From NCBI GenBank assembly GCA_016125215.1, contig WGMF01000002.1, positions 1 to 64,000 of the forward strand: 64,000 bases of DNA. Reading direction: 5' to 3'. The DNA is from Phycisphaera sp. GTDB taxonomy: Bacteria; Planctomycetota; Phycisphaerae; Phycisphaerales; Phycisphaeraceae. Of this stretch, positions 9,094-18,037 are shown piece after piece. Both the position numbers and the translations under genes were made by a program. The stretch's first letter is position 1; each line of letters begins with the position of its first letter. The notes beneath the pieces were generated by a model. It was not told the DNA's origin, ran no database searches, and was given only the letters and a program-made list of their open reading frames with translations.

Positions 9094-10659
9094 ATGTCGG
9101 TCCGTTGTACAGTCATGCCTGTGATCGAACCCAACACGAAGAGCGCATCCACCCCCCATGACTTCCACCGGGGCGGTCGGGCGCTGACGGTGGTCGTCAC
9201 GTTCATGGTGGTCATGTTGCTGGTGGCGGCGGGATTGGCGTGGCGCGTGATGGGGGCCTCGTCAAGCGAAAACCCGCCATCACAGCCCAGCGCGTCGGCA
9301 TCCGATTACTTCACACTCAAGCGAAGCAGCTTCGACCTGACGATCACCTCCACGGGCGAGCTTGTGGCCAGGGACAACATCGAGATCAAGTGCGAGGTTG
9401 AGGGCACGTCGACGATCCTGGAGGTCGTGCCCGAGGGGACCAGCGTCAAGGCGGGTGACGTGCTCGTGCGTTTTGCGGATGACGAGGTCAAGGAGAAGCT
9501 CCAGCAGGAAGAGCTGAGCACCGAGCAGTCTCGGGCCGACTTCACCTCGGCCAAGGAGAAATACGCCGTCGCCCAGAGCGAAGCCGACAGCAAGCGCAAG
9601 GCCGCCGAGGTCAAGCTCACCCTGGCGAAGCTGGACCTGGCCAAGTGGGAGAACGGCGACGACCCGCAGCAGCAGCGTGACAACCAGCTCGCCCTCGAAA
9701 AAGCCCAGCGCACCCTCGAACGTGCCAAGCGCGACCTTGAACTGAGCAAGCAGCTTTACGAGGAAAACTTCATCAGCCTCAGCGAAAAGGAAGACGACGA
9801 GATCGCGCTGATCGAAGCGCAGAACGCGCTGGAGACCGCCAAGCTGGCCATCGAGGTCTACACCCACTACACCCAGCCCAAGGAGCGGAGCAAATACACA
9901 TCCGATGTCGACCAGGCCCAGGCCGAGCTTGATCGCACCCTCCGCACCAACACCATCTCTGTCGAAACGGCACGCACCGACACGGAATCCAAGAAGCGTG
10001 CCCTCGAAATCCGTGAAGATCGGCTAAAAAACCTCAAGCACCAGCTCGAATCCACCGTCATCAAAGCCCCGTCAGACGGTCTTGTGGTTTACGCCACTTC
10101 GCAGGGCAGCAGCCGGTGGCGGCGCGACGACCCGATCACGCAGGGCAGGCAGGTCCGACAGAACGAGACGATCATCTACCTGCCCGACACGTCGAAGATG
10201 GTCGCCGAGATCAAGGTCCACGAGGTCATGCTCCCGCAGGTGAAGGTCGGCCAGCAGGTCGCGGTCAACGTCGATGCGCAACCGGGCAGGCCCATCACGG
10301 GCACCATCTCGTTCATCGGCGTGATGGCGGAGGACGCCGGCTGGCTCAACCCCGACCTGCGGGAATACAAGGTCCGGGTCGACCTCGAAGACGCCTCCGA
10401 CCGCAACCTCAAACCCGGCATGCGCTGCACCGGCATCATCATGGTCGGCCACGTCGAGGACGCGCTCACCGTGCCGATCCAGGCCGTCTACACCGAGGGG
10501 CGTGAGCGGTTCTGTTACGTCCCGTCGTCGGGCGGCAGGGTGCGGAAGGCCCCGGTCAAGATCGGGCGCTCCAGCGACACGTACGTCGAAATCAAAGACG
10601 GCCTCCAGCCCGGCGACCGCGTGCTCCTCCGCAAACCGCACCCGGGTGAACTGGAATAA
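9094..10659 (+). CDS. HlyD/MacA-type periplasmic adaptor (membrane fusion protein)
   Basis: The 521 residues have one N-terminal membrane anchor (about 29-50), a lipoyl-like half-motif (EVVPEGTSVKAGDVLVRF), a long alpha-helical hairpin rich in Lys/Glu/Gln (about 130-310), the second lipoyl half with TVIKAPSDGLVVYA, and beta-barrel/membrane-proximal domains ending in GLQPGDRVLLRKP. These are the ordered parts of adaptors that link an inner-membrane pump to a TolC-type duct. The hairpin is long, as in adaptors paired with ABC pumps such as MacA. It follows the TolC-like gene on the same strand; the pump itself is not in this neighbourhood. A second ATG at 9115 is an alternative start. Confidence 0.88.
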   Translation: MSVRCTVMPVIEPNTKSASTPHDFHRGGRALTVVVTFMVVMLLVAAGLAWRVMGASSSENPPSQPSASASDYFTLKRSSFDLTITSTGELVARDNIEIKCEVEGTSTILEVVPEGTSVKAGDVLVRFADDEVKEKLQQEELSTEQSRADFTSAKEKYAVAQSEADSKRKAAEVKLTLAKLDLAKWENGDDPQQQRDNQLALEKAQRTLERAKRDLELSKQLYEENFISLSEKEDDEIALIEAQNALETAKLAIEVYTHYTQPKERSKYTSDVDQAQAELDRTLRTNTISVETARTDTESKKRALEIREDRLKNLKHQLESTVIKAPSDGLVVYATSQGSSRWRRDDPITQGRQVRQNETIIYLPDTSKMVAEIKVHEVMLPQVKVGQQVAVNVDAQPGRPITGTISFIGVMAEDAGWLNPDLREYKVRVDLEDASDRNLKPGMRCTGIIMVGHVEDALTVPIQAVYTEGRERFCYVPSSGGRVRKAPVKIGRSSDTYVEIKDGLQPGDRVLLRKPHPGELE

Positions 10660-10866
10660 CACTGGCCGCGATCTTTATCCCCGTCACACGCCCGAACGCT
10701 TCTCACACCGCCCGGCAGATTTGGGACGGATTTTAACCGTCCGCTCATCGCGGGCAAATAATCGCAGATTACTTTTCTCCTCCGTTCGGGTGTGCCGCCT
10801 GAACAGGCCTGTCTGTCGTGCCCCCGGTTGTCTGTCCAGAGTCACTCATTACCCACGAGGTTCAGA

Positions 10867-12573
10867 ATGTCCATCAAGCGCAGCGCTGTTTGTGTGTTGG
10901 CTCTCACGAGCTTGTCTTCCTGGGTCCATGCCCAGAGCATGACCCTGCTGAGCAACATCTCCGCCAACCAGCCCGGCGGGACCAGCGCCGGTGAAGTCGT
11001 TTCGTTCGACCCCGGCACGGGACGGATGTTCGTCACCAGTTCGGGCGGCGGTGTCCACCGCGTAAACGTCTTTGATGCGTCCAACCCCTCAGCCCCGACG
11101 ACGGTCGGCACGATCGACTTCTCCACCGAGTTCGGCGGGAACGTCCTCTCGCTCACCAGCGTCAAGGTCGACCCCCTCGGTCGCTTCGGCGTCGCCTCGC
11201 TCGTGCCCACCGACAACACCACCACCCTCGGCAAGATCGGATACTTCAACCTTGCCACCGGTGCGGTCATCGGGACGGTGGACGTCGGCTACCACCCCGA
11301 CGCCATGACTTTCTCGGCGGACGGCTCGAAGCTCATCGTCGTCAACGAGGGCGAGTTCAACCCCGCCTCCGCCACCAACGCCCCCGGGTCGATCTCGGTC
11401 GTCGATCTCACCGCCATCAACCCGGGCAACCTGGCCAACCTGCCCACCACCACCGTCTCGACCTACGACTTCTCCACCGCCAACCTCGGCTCAGGCGTCT
11501 CGCTCAACGGCCTGCGTAACAACCAGCTTCCCGCCGTCGGAATAAGCGGGACCTTCATCAACACCGTCCCGAACTTCACCTACGCCAACGACGCCGACGC
11601 CAACGCCGCCAACGTCAACATCGTCGAACCCGAGTTCGCTTCGGTCTCCGGCAACAAGGTCTACGTCTCACTCCAGGAGTCCAACGCCTTGGCTGTCTTT
11701 GACCTCACGACCTCCAAGTGGACCAACATCTCCAGCCTCGGCACCATCACCCAGACCATCGACGCCACCGACACAGGCAGCACCATCAGTATCACCCAGA
11801 ACGTCAAGGGCATGCCCATGCCCGACGAGATCGCGTCCTACACCGTCGGCGGGAAGACGTATGTTGTCACCGCCAACGAGGGCGACGCCCGTGTGGACGA
11901 CCGCGACATCAGCCGATTCGGTGACACCGGCGGCAACGACAACATGAACCCGATCCTCGACGCCAACTACCCCGCCACCGCGACCGGCGTGCGCGACAAC
12001 TCGCAACTCGGCCGACTCAACGTCTCACGCATCGACGGAGACACCGACAACAACGGCAAGATCGACGAAATCCGCATGCTCGGCACACGCAGCATGAGCG
12101 TCTGGGAACAGCAACCCGACGGTTCGCTCGTCCTGGTCGCCGACACCGGATCGCTCTTTGAGACCTACATCCGCGACAACGATCCGACCGGCTGGGTCGA
12201 CAGCCGCAGCGACGACAAAGGCCCCGAACCCGAGGGCGTGGTCCTGGGTGTCATCGGCGGTCGCACCTACGCCTTCGTCGGCATGGAACGGACCAGCAGC
12301 ATCTTCATGCTCGACGTGACCGACCCGCTCAGCCCCTTGTTCGTGGATTACCTGCGTATTGCCACGGGTGACATCCCGCTCCGCCCGGAGGACATGGCGT
12401 TTGTTCCCGGCAGCCTCAGCCCGACCGGGGGACCGTTGCTGTTCGTCGGATTCGAGGGCGACGGCACAAGCACCAGTGAACGCGTTGCCATCATCGGCGT
12501 CCCCGAGCCGACCTCACTGGCCCTGCTCGCACTCAGCGGCACCGCGTGCCTCCTCCGCCGACGGTCACGCTAA
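10867..12573 (+). CDS. Choice-of-anchor I family beta-propeller protein with PEP-CTERM tail
   Basis: The 568-residue exported protein starts with a signal peptide ending near SWVHAQ. Its body looks like a repeated-strand propeller, and it contains PMPDEIASYTVGGKTYVVTA followed by NEGDAR, a signature of the choice-of-anchor I family. The C-terminus has VPEPTSLALLALSGTAC plus a basic tail: the PEP motif, hydrophobic span and Arg cluster recognised by exosortase. It is therefore probably cell-surface or matrix associated; enzymatic activity is unknown. The ATG at 10867 is preceded by GAGG at about 8 nt; the frame is open further upstream, but only this start gives the signal peptide. A strong terminator follows. 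Confidence 0.88.
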   Translation: MSIKRSAVCVLALTSLSSWVHAQSMTLLSNISANQPGGTSAGEVVSFDPGTGRMFVTSSGGGVHRVNVFDASNPSAPTTVGTIDFSTEFGGNVLSLTSVKVDPLGRFGVASLVPTDNTTTLGKIGYFNLATGAVIGTVDVGYHPDAMTFSADGSKLIVVNEGEFNPASATNAPGSISVVDLTAINPGNLANLPTTTVSTYDFSTANLGSGVSLNGLRNNQLPAVGISGTFINTVPNFTYANDADANAANVNIVEPEFASVSGNKVYVSLQESNALAVFDLTTSKWTNISSLGTITQTIDATDTGSTISITQNVKGMPMPDEIASYTVGGKTYVVTANEGDARVDDRDISRFGDTGGNDNMNPILDANYPATATGVRDNSQLGRLNVSRIDGDTDNNGKIDEIRMLGTRSMSVWEQQPDGSLVLVADTGSLFETYIRDNDPTGWVDSRSDDKGPEPEGVVLGVIGGRTYAFVGMERTSSIFMLDVTDPLSPLFVDYLRIATGDIPLRPEDMAFVPGSLSPTGGPLLFVGFEGDGTSTSERVAIIGVPEPTSLALLALSGTACLLRRRSR

Positions 12574-12606
12574 GACGCTTTGCAAATCGTGCGGATACGA
12601 ATGCCC

Positions 12607-12640
12607 CAGGAACCCTTGCAAAAGGGTTCCTGATTTTTTT
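12607..12640 (+). terminator. Rho-independent terminator
   Basis: A perfect 11-bp stem (12607-12617 with 12622-12632) closes a GCAA tetraloop and is followed by seven T residues at 12634-12640. It sits 33 bp after the propeller gene and is the clearest intrinsic terminator in the window. Confidence 0.92.
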
Positions 12641-12671
12641 CCATACCCACGCGTGGTTACACACGAACCGC

Positions 12672-13238
12672 TCAGCGGGCATCTCTTCGGCGGAACATGA
12701 GGGTCGTGCCCAAGCCGAGCAACGCCGCGGAAGCAGGCTCGGGGACGCCGGTGAATTGCACACGGTCCACCGCAAAGGGCTGGAAACCCACCGTGTAATA
12801 GTAGTGGTCGATGCGGATCTGCACGGCTGTGATGGTTTCGTTGAGGGTGGGCGAGAAGTCCGCTACGTGCGAGCCGTCCCATGTGGCCGTGACGACGCCG
12901 TGGGTGCGTGAGAGGGTGGCGGTCACGTCGTGGCTGGAGTTGGGCGGGAGTTCCCCGTGACCGACGCCCGCCACGGCTTCCTGCGTGTTAACCTCGTAGC
13001 CGGGGTTGTCCGCGACGCGCAGGTCGTAGAGTATGATCCGCGCGACGGAGGTGTTTTGAGCGTTGAGCAGCTCAAACACCAGCGATCTGCCGAGGGGAAC
13101 TTGTCTATCAGGGAACGGTCCCGACGGTTGGACGAAGCGACACGGTGCCATCCGCAGGGGATTGAACGGACGGGCTATGCGGGGCCTTCCTGTCGCAGCC
13201 GACACAAGAAAGACGCAATGCAAAAGTCGCAAGGGCAA
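12672..13238 (-). CDS. PEP-CTERM sorting-domain protein, 5' end uncertain or truncated
   Basis: The C-terminus has VPEPASAALLGLGTTLMF followed by Arg residues, a classic PEP-CTERM signal, after a beta-rich domain with TATWDGSHVADFSP. Such proteins need an N-terminal signal peptide, but none is convincing: the frame opens with a TTG codon and a short weakly hydrophobic stretch (LRLLHCVFLVSAA), and the first ATG at 13151 has no signal at all. The palindromic element at 13251-13401 begins 13 bp beyond the open frame, so its insertion may have cut off the original 5' end. Length could be 188 or 159 residues. It may be a pseudogene fragment. Confidence 0.6.
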   Translation of the reverse strand: MPLRLLHCVFLVSAATGRPRIARPFNPLRMAPCRFVQPSGPFPDRQVPLGRSLVFELLNAQNTSVARIILYDLRVADNPGYEVNTQEAVAGVGHGELPPNSSHDVTATLSRTHGVVTATWDGSHVADFSPTLNETITAVQIRIDHYYYTVGFQPFAVDRVQFTGVPEPASAALLGLGTTLMFRRRDAR

Positions 13239-13250
13239 AAATGCATTTCA

Positions 13251-13401
13251 TCAGAAAGCGTGTGAGAAGCTAGACTGTAATAGCAACGGAGTGTATTGGG
13301 GTGCCCCTGGCGGCTTGTCCGCCAGTGAAAAAGCCCTACGTTGACAGCACTGGCGGACAAGCCGCCAGTGGCACCCCTAAGCTTCTCACACACTTTCTCA
13401 G
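13251..13401. mobile_element. MITE-like palindromic element with ~19-bp terminal inverted repeats
   Basis: The ends, AGAAAGCGTGTGAGAAGCT (left) and its inverse near 13381-13399 (right), match at 18 of 19 positions. Inside, a 30-bp arm at 13298-13327 pairs with 13348-13377 at 29 of 30 positions around a 20-nt loop, and each arm contains its own small palindrome CTGGCGG-N5-CCGCCAG. No coding capacity is present. A diverged second copy lies at 61523-61666, and the inner arm pair alone recurs at 60951-61027. The 13152-13513 interval holds nothing else recognisable. Confidence 0.75.
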
Positions 13402-13513
13402 ACACCCCACGGGTTGAAGTCACCACAGCGGTGCTGATTTTACCGTGAGTGGCGAGAATAGGGCGTTTACAGGATTCCCTAAGCCAGAGGCTGTGGGCAA
13501 TCAACGTGACTCA

Positions 13514-16177
13514 CTACTCACCACTGATGGGCGGTTTCCATTTCGAGGTGTCTTCGAGCGCCGCGACGGCTTCGGGGGCGTCCTGGGCAAAGCGGTGGGT
13601 CGAGCGGATGAGCCACCATCGCCCGACGACCCAGAGCAGGGCCAGCGCGACAACGGACGAGCCGAAGATCGACGCGCTGTAGACCAGGCGTTCATCCTTG
13701 ACGGGCGCGGGGTCGATCAGGGCAACCTCGGCAATGCGTGTACGGGCGGTGCGACCGGTTGAGCCGGCCTGCGCCAGGTCGAAGCCGACCATAGCCCTGC
13801 CGAGCGATTCGAGCAGTTGTCGGCCCTGTTCGGGATTGGCGTCGACATACTCGATCTGCAGTTTGCCTTGATCGATTGCGTGGGCCTGCGTGTGTTCGAG
13901 CAGGTAGCTCTTCATCTCGTCCGGGCTGTCGAAGAGCTTAAAGCCATGCCGATCGAGCAGGCTCATCGCTTCCTTGAGCACCAGCTCATTGGTCATCGCG
14001 GCCTTCTGGTCGGCGGTCCAGATTTGAGCCTCTTCGCCCGTCTGGTCGCAGGCGAGCGTGGTGGTCACGCGGTAGGTCGGTTGCACGATGTGTCGGCCGA
14101 CCTGCCAGGCGGTGAAGGCGACGGCGACGAGTGTGACGACGATGCCCGCGATGGTGCCCGCCGCTTTGTGCGTGCCATACTTGCGGACCATCTCCTGCTC
14201 GCTGGCGGCAAGGAACTGCTTGACTTCGAGGAGCATCTGGCGTTGCTGGAGCAGGCCCTCGTATTGCTGGCTGGTCGACTGGACCTGCATCTCTTCGGTC
14301 TTGAGTTTGCCGGAGCGCTGGCGGAGGATCTGGCGGTACTTGGCCAGTTTGGCACGACGCGAGGCCATGACGGCGTCGGCCTTCTTGAGCATGGCCACCT
14401 TCTGCTCGAGCTTGGCGTTCTGCTGCTTGAGCTGCGTTTCGAGTTCTTCCACGCGTTTGCGTTCAGCCACGAGTTCACGTTCGGCGGCCTGTGCAGCCTG
14501 GCGGACCTGGCCCTCGCGGCGGGCGACCTCCGCCTCGCGCTGCGTCATGCTGGCGTTGAGTTCTTCGACCTGCTTGCGCTCGGCGTCGATGCTCGCGGTG
14601 AGCTTGGCCAGCTCGTTGAGCTGGTCTTCCACTTCGCTCGCTTTGGCGTCGAGTTCAGCCTGACGCTGGTCGAGCTGGGCGGATTGCTGGCCGTGCGTCT
14701 CGTGCTTGGCGGCAAGCCTCTGGTCCTTGTGCTCGATGTCCTTGCGGGCTTGATCGAGTTCACGCTGTGATTTTTCAAGCTCGGCGCGGAGGGCGTCGAG
14801 CTGACCGGACTTCTCGCGCAGCTCGCTCTCGTGGCTGTGGAGTTGATCCTGCCGCGACGAGGCTTCGGTGCGTGAGGCTTCGAGGTCGTTGCGCGCGGAT
14901 TGAAGCTCCGTGCGAGCGGTATCGAGTTCGGCTGCGAGTTGATCCCGGTGGGCCTGGGCCTCGTTGCGCGCCGCTTCGAGTTGTTCTTGCGAGGTGACAA
15001 GCTCGGCTTGAGCGGCGTCGAGCCGGGCCTTGAGCGTTTCGATCTCCCGCGAGCCGGCTTCGAGTCCCGCGGCGCGGTTGGTGAGATTGCTGCGGGCCTC
15101 GTCGAGTTGCTTGCTCAGCTCATCGAGCTTTGCTTTTTGCTGGGCCAATTCCTCACGGGCTTTTTGAAGCTCACGCGACTCTTCGAGCTTGTGCGAGGTT
15201 TGACGCTTTTCAAGGGACTCGAGCTCGTGGCGGGATTCGTCGAGTTGGTGCTGGGCGTCCTCGATGTCCTGCTGCTTGACCGAGAGGGCCTCGGCCTGGG
15301 CGTAAAGCTCCTGCTGCTGGGCGTCGAGTGACTGACGCAGCGCGTCGAGTTCGGTTTTCTGCGATTCGAGTTGCGACTGGGCCTCTTCGAGGTGGCCGCG
15401 CGCCTCGTCGAGCGCCTGGGCCTTGAGGTCCAGGTCACGGGAAAGCGCGTCGCACTGGTCCTGGCGGTCGGCCAGCTCTTTTTCATCGGATTCGACTTTC
15501 CCCTGACGGGCGTCGAGTTCCTCGGCCCGCTGCGCGGTCTGGGCCTGCAGCTCTTCGAGCGCGGTCTGGTCGGCTTCGAGTTTGGAGGCTCGGTCGGTCA
15601 GGGCCTGGCTTTGCTCGGCAAGCTCCACGCGGTCGCGTTCGAGGTCCGACCATTGTTTGTCGAGTTCAGCCCGGTCGTCGGCAAGCTGGGCCTGCTGGGC
15701 GTCGATCTCGGCGCAGCCGGCTTCGAGGTCCTGTTGCAACTGGTCCTGGCGTGACTGGGTTTCGTCGAGCTGCCTCTGACGCGCTTCGAGTTCGCCCCGG
15801 GTTTTGTCGAGCGATTGCTGGCGGGCGTCGAGTTCGGTGCTACGCGTCTGGAGCGTACGCAGGCCGGACTGGAGCTCTTCACGGATTTGAGCCTGCTCGG
15901 TTTCCCGTGTGCGAAGGTCGGCTTTACGCGAGCGCAGGGCTTGACGCGCCTGTTCGATACGGCGTTTTCGGCGGTCGATGGAGACGGCTAAACGCTCGAG
16001 CGCAACCTGGCGCTTGGCGACATTCTCCGACTCGATGAGGACCTGTTCGTTCTGCGCTTCGCTCTGTTGCTGCCACTGACGCAGTTGACCGAGGCGTTGC
16101 TCGAGGTCGCCGAGCAAGTCGAGGGCCTGCTGCGTGTCGGGCGCCTTGGGGGGCGTGGCGTGCTTGTGTTGACTCAT
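13514..16177 (-). CDS. Giant coiled-coil membrane protein with C-terminal Wzz-like region
   Basis: Of 887 residues, about 1-640 form an almost unbroken Gln/Glu/Ala/Arg-rich coiled coil with recurring LD-x-x-Q and ELD-type heptads. A transmembrane helix follows at about 675-697 (IAGIVVTLVAVAFTAWQVG), then a roughly 140-residue extracytoplasmic stretch, then a second helix at about 840-857 and a short basic tail. Two helices flanking a soluble loop that begins PTYRVTTTLA resemble the chain-length-determinant (Wzz) fold, but here with an enormous cytoplasmic coil in front. No signal peptide is present. The gene stands alone, divergent from the FecE-like ATPase. Function is unknown; a scaffold tied to envelope polysaccharide assembly is one possibility. 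Confidence 0.75.
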   Translation of the reverse strand: MSQHKHATPPKAPDTQQALDLLGDLEQRLGQLRQWQQQSEAQNEQVLIESENVAKRQVALERLAVSIDRRKRRIEQARQALRSRKADLRTRETEQAQIREELQSGLRTLQTRSTELDARQQSLDKTRGELEARQRQLDETQSRQDQLQQDLEAGCAEIDAQQAQLADDRAELDKQWSDLERDRVELAEQSQALTDRASKLEADQTALEELQAQTAQRAEELDARQGKVESDEKELADRQDQCDALSRDLDLKAQALDEARGHLEEAQSQLESQKTELDALRQSLDAQQQELYAQAEALSVKQQDIEDAQHQLDESRHELESLEKRQTSHKLEESRELQKAREELAQQKAKLDELSKQLDEARSNLTNRAAGLEAGSREIETLKARLDAAQAELVTSQEQLEAARNEAQAHRDQLAAELDTARTELQSARNDLEASRTEASSRQDQLHSHESELREKSGQLDALRAELEKSQRELDQARKDIEHKDQRLAAKHETHGQQSAQLDQRQAELDAKASEVEDQLNELAKLTASIDAERKQVEELNASMTQREAEVARREGQVRQAAQAAERELVAERKRVEELETQLKQQNAKLEQKVAMLKKADAVMASRRAKLAKYRQILRQRSGKLKTEEMQVQSTSQQYEGLLQQRQMLLEVKQFLAASEQEMVRKYGTHKAAGTIAGIVVTLVAVAFTAWQVGRHIVQPTYRVTTTLACDQTGEEAQIWTADQKAAMTNELVLKEAMSLLDRHGFKLFDSPDEMKSYLLEHTQAHAIDQGKLQIEYVDANPEQGRQLLESLGRAMVGFDLAQAGSTGRTARTRIAEVALIDPAPVKDERLVYSASIFGSSVVALALLWVVGRWWLIRSTHRFAQDAPEAVAALEDTSKWKPPISGE

Positions 16178-16355
16178 CCTGGACTACCCCTGCCGAGGCG
16201 GTACTTCCCTGCCCGGGCGGTACGTCGCCATACACCCGCTATCGGACAGCGGTACACGCGACATAAGCGGCGTAAGCGTAAAATGTCCCCTTGTTTGACA
16301 CAGGTCGGCCCGATGTGAAACCGACCGGCGATACCCGCGGTTAACGGACCTTGCG

Positions 16356-17171
16356 ATGACCCAAGCGACACACAGTGAAAAACACCCCACGCGCGACCGA
16401 GCGATTGTCGTGGCCGGGGGCCTGACATTTGGTTATCAGCCGCTCCAGCCCGTTGTGAAAGGCGTCGACGCGACGTTGCGGTCCGGTCGTGTGGTGGCGT
16501 TGATCGGGCCCAACGCCTCGGGCAAGAGCACGCTGCTCAAACTCGCACTGGGGCAGCTTGTCCCCGATGCGGGTTCGGTTGCGGTGCTGGGTCGAGACAC
16601 ACGCACGCTCAGCCCCGGCGAGCTGGCCAGGACGCTGGCCTACGTGCCGCAGCGCTCGGGGGTGAGTTTTGCCTACAGCGTCGGGCAGGTGGTGGCGATG
16701 TCGCGTTTTGCCGTGGGGGAGGACCCCGCGCGGGTCAATGAGGCGCTGCGTGTGTGCGACCTTGAACCGATCGCCATGCGCATCTTCACCGAGCTTTCGA
16801 GCGGCCAGCAGCAGCGCGTGTTGCTTGCCCGCGCGGTGGCACAGGCACGACGGGGCGGGGCGGTGTTGCTCGATGAACCGACTAGCGCCATGGACCTCTG
16901 GCACGTCCACCACACGATGCGCCTGCTCGTGAAACTCTCTCGCGAGATGGACCTGGGCGTCCTCGTCGTGTTGCACGACATCAACCTTGCCGCCCGATAC
17001 GCGGACGAAGTCTGGCTCATGGACGACGGCAAGATCGTGGCACAGGGGACGTGGGAACACGTGATGCGTGAGGACTTGCTCGAAAAGGTCTACCGCGTGA
17101 GCCTGCAACGCACCACGCCCAGCCACGGACGACCGATTTTCACCGTGACCGACCCCGAACAGGCTTGCTGA
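16356..17171 (+). CDS. ABC transporter ATP-binding protein, FecE/BtuD-like
   Basis: The 271-residue ATPase has Walker A GPNASGKSTL, the Q-loop AYVPQRS, the signature LSSGQQQR (slightly unusual in place of LSGGQ), Walker B VLLDEPTSAMD and the H-loop VLHDINLAARYAD. The last of these is typical of FecE/BtuD/HmuV ATPases that power siderophore, haem or cobalamin uptake through the inner membrane. No FecCD permease or binding protein is adjacent, so its partner must lie elsewhere or it is an orphan. A TTGACA at 16295-16300 could be a -35 but lacks a good -10. Confidence 0.85.
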   Translation: MTQATHSEKHPTRDRAIVVAGGLTFGYQPLQPVVKGVDATLRSGRVVALIGPNASGKSTLLKLALGQLVPDAGSVAVLGRDTRTLSPGELARTLAYVPQRSGVSFAYSVGQVVAMSRFAVGEDPARVNEALRVCDLEPIAMRIFTELSSGQQQRVLLARAVAQARRGGAVLLDEPTSAMDLWHVHHTMRLLVKLSREMDLGVLVVLHDINLAARYADEVWLMDDGKIVAQGTWEHVMREDLLEKVYRVSLQRTTPSHGRPIFTVTDPEQAC

Positions 17172-17226
17172 TCGTGTAAACTTATTTGAAGTGACTCGCG
17201 ACGCCCATCGCTCACGGAGTTGAGCC

Positions 17227-18012
17227 ATGCCCGACATCCCCCTGACGCTTGCCCTCAACGCGGACGTGATCCAACTCGTTATCTACGGCGTCGTCGGCCT
17301 GTTCGTGTTCGGCGGGTGGGTCGCCAAGCTCGGCAAAAAACTCAACGAACCGGCGCAGCGCGGGAACCGGCCCTCCCCATCTCTGAGCCTCGAAGAGATG
17401 GCCGCCCGCCGGCGGGCACGTTTGCAACAGATGTCCGGCCAGCGATCGGGCAGCGCCACACCCCGCCCGCCCCAACCCGCGCAGCCCACCAACATGACCC
17501 TGGCCGAGGCCTCCGAACGCGCCCGGGCACAGAAAGCTTACGAAGCCCGTGCCGCTCAATTGCGTCAGCAGACCCAGCGCATACAGGCTGCCCAGTCACA
17601 ACAGGCAGGCCGCTCCGCACGTGCTCGCACACCCTCGCGCCCCGCTCGGCGATCACTGGCCCCGACACCCGCGCGCCCGGTCCAGACCGCCCCGGTCACG
17701 ATGCCCAGACCCGTCGCTCCCACAGCCACGGCGCAACCGATCACGCCCGCCTCCATCGCGGCCCATGCCCTGAGCCTCGGGTCCGATGTCACGCAGGTCT
17801 CCCGTGTCGACAACGACCGTGACATCGACTACGGCGAGTCCGTGGTGCATCGCCACGTCACCGACGCGGGCACCACCAGCGCGGGCCACCACGTCGGCTC
17901 GGCGCTGGCGCGGGGCATCAGCCTCAAAACCCTGCGTCAGGCCATCGTTCTCAAGGAAGTGCTCGAACCGCCCCTGGCCCTGCGCGAAGAGGGCAGGCAG
18001 ACTCACTTCTGA
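17227..18012 (+). CDS. Hypothetical membrane-anchored protein with disordered middle
   Basis: The 261 residues start with one hydrophobic helix (about 10-30, VIQLVIYGVVGLFVFGGWVA). A long Ala/Pro/Gln/Arg-rich segment (about 45-185), probably unstructured, follows, then a short C-terminal module with ARGISLKTLRQAIVLKEVLE before PPLALRE. Tails of this kind (an LRQA..LKEIL..P..LR pattern) are familiar to me from planctomycete proteins of unknown function, but no biochemical role can be named. GGAG lies 8 nt before the ATG. It lies 55 bp after the ATPase on the same strand and may be co-transcribed. Confidence 0.7.
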   Translation: MPDIPLTLALNADVIQLVIYGVVGLFVFGGWVAKLGKKLNEPAQRGNRPSPSLSLEEMAARRRARLQQMSGQRSGSATPRPPQPAQPTNMTLAEASERARAQKAYEARAAQLRQQTQRIQAAQSQQAGRSARARTPSRPARRSLAPTPARPVQTAPVTMPRPVAPTATAQPITPASIAAHALSLGSDVTQVSRVDNDRDIDYGESVVHRHVTDAGTTSAGHHVGSALARGISLKTLRQAIVLKEVLEPPLALREEGRQTHF

Positions 18013-18037
18013 TGGATACGTTCACACGATCGTTCCA

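Noticed and set aside
10726-10744. Hairpin GGACGG-ATTTTAA-CCGTCC as a terminator after the HlyD-like gene
   Set aside because: The stem is only 6 bp and no T-run follows, so it is not reported as a terminator.
16295-16323. TTGACA-based promoter for the FecE-like ATPase
   Set aside because: The -35 is exact, but the sequence at correct spacing (AAACCG) is not a -10.
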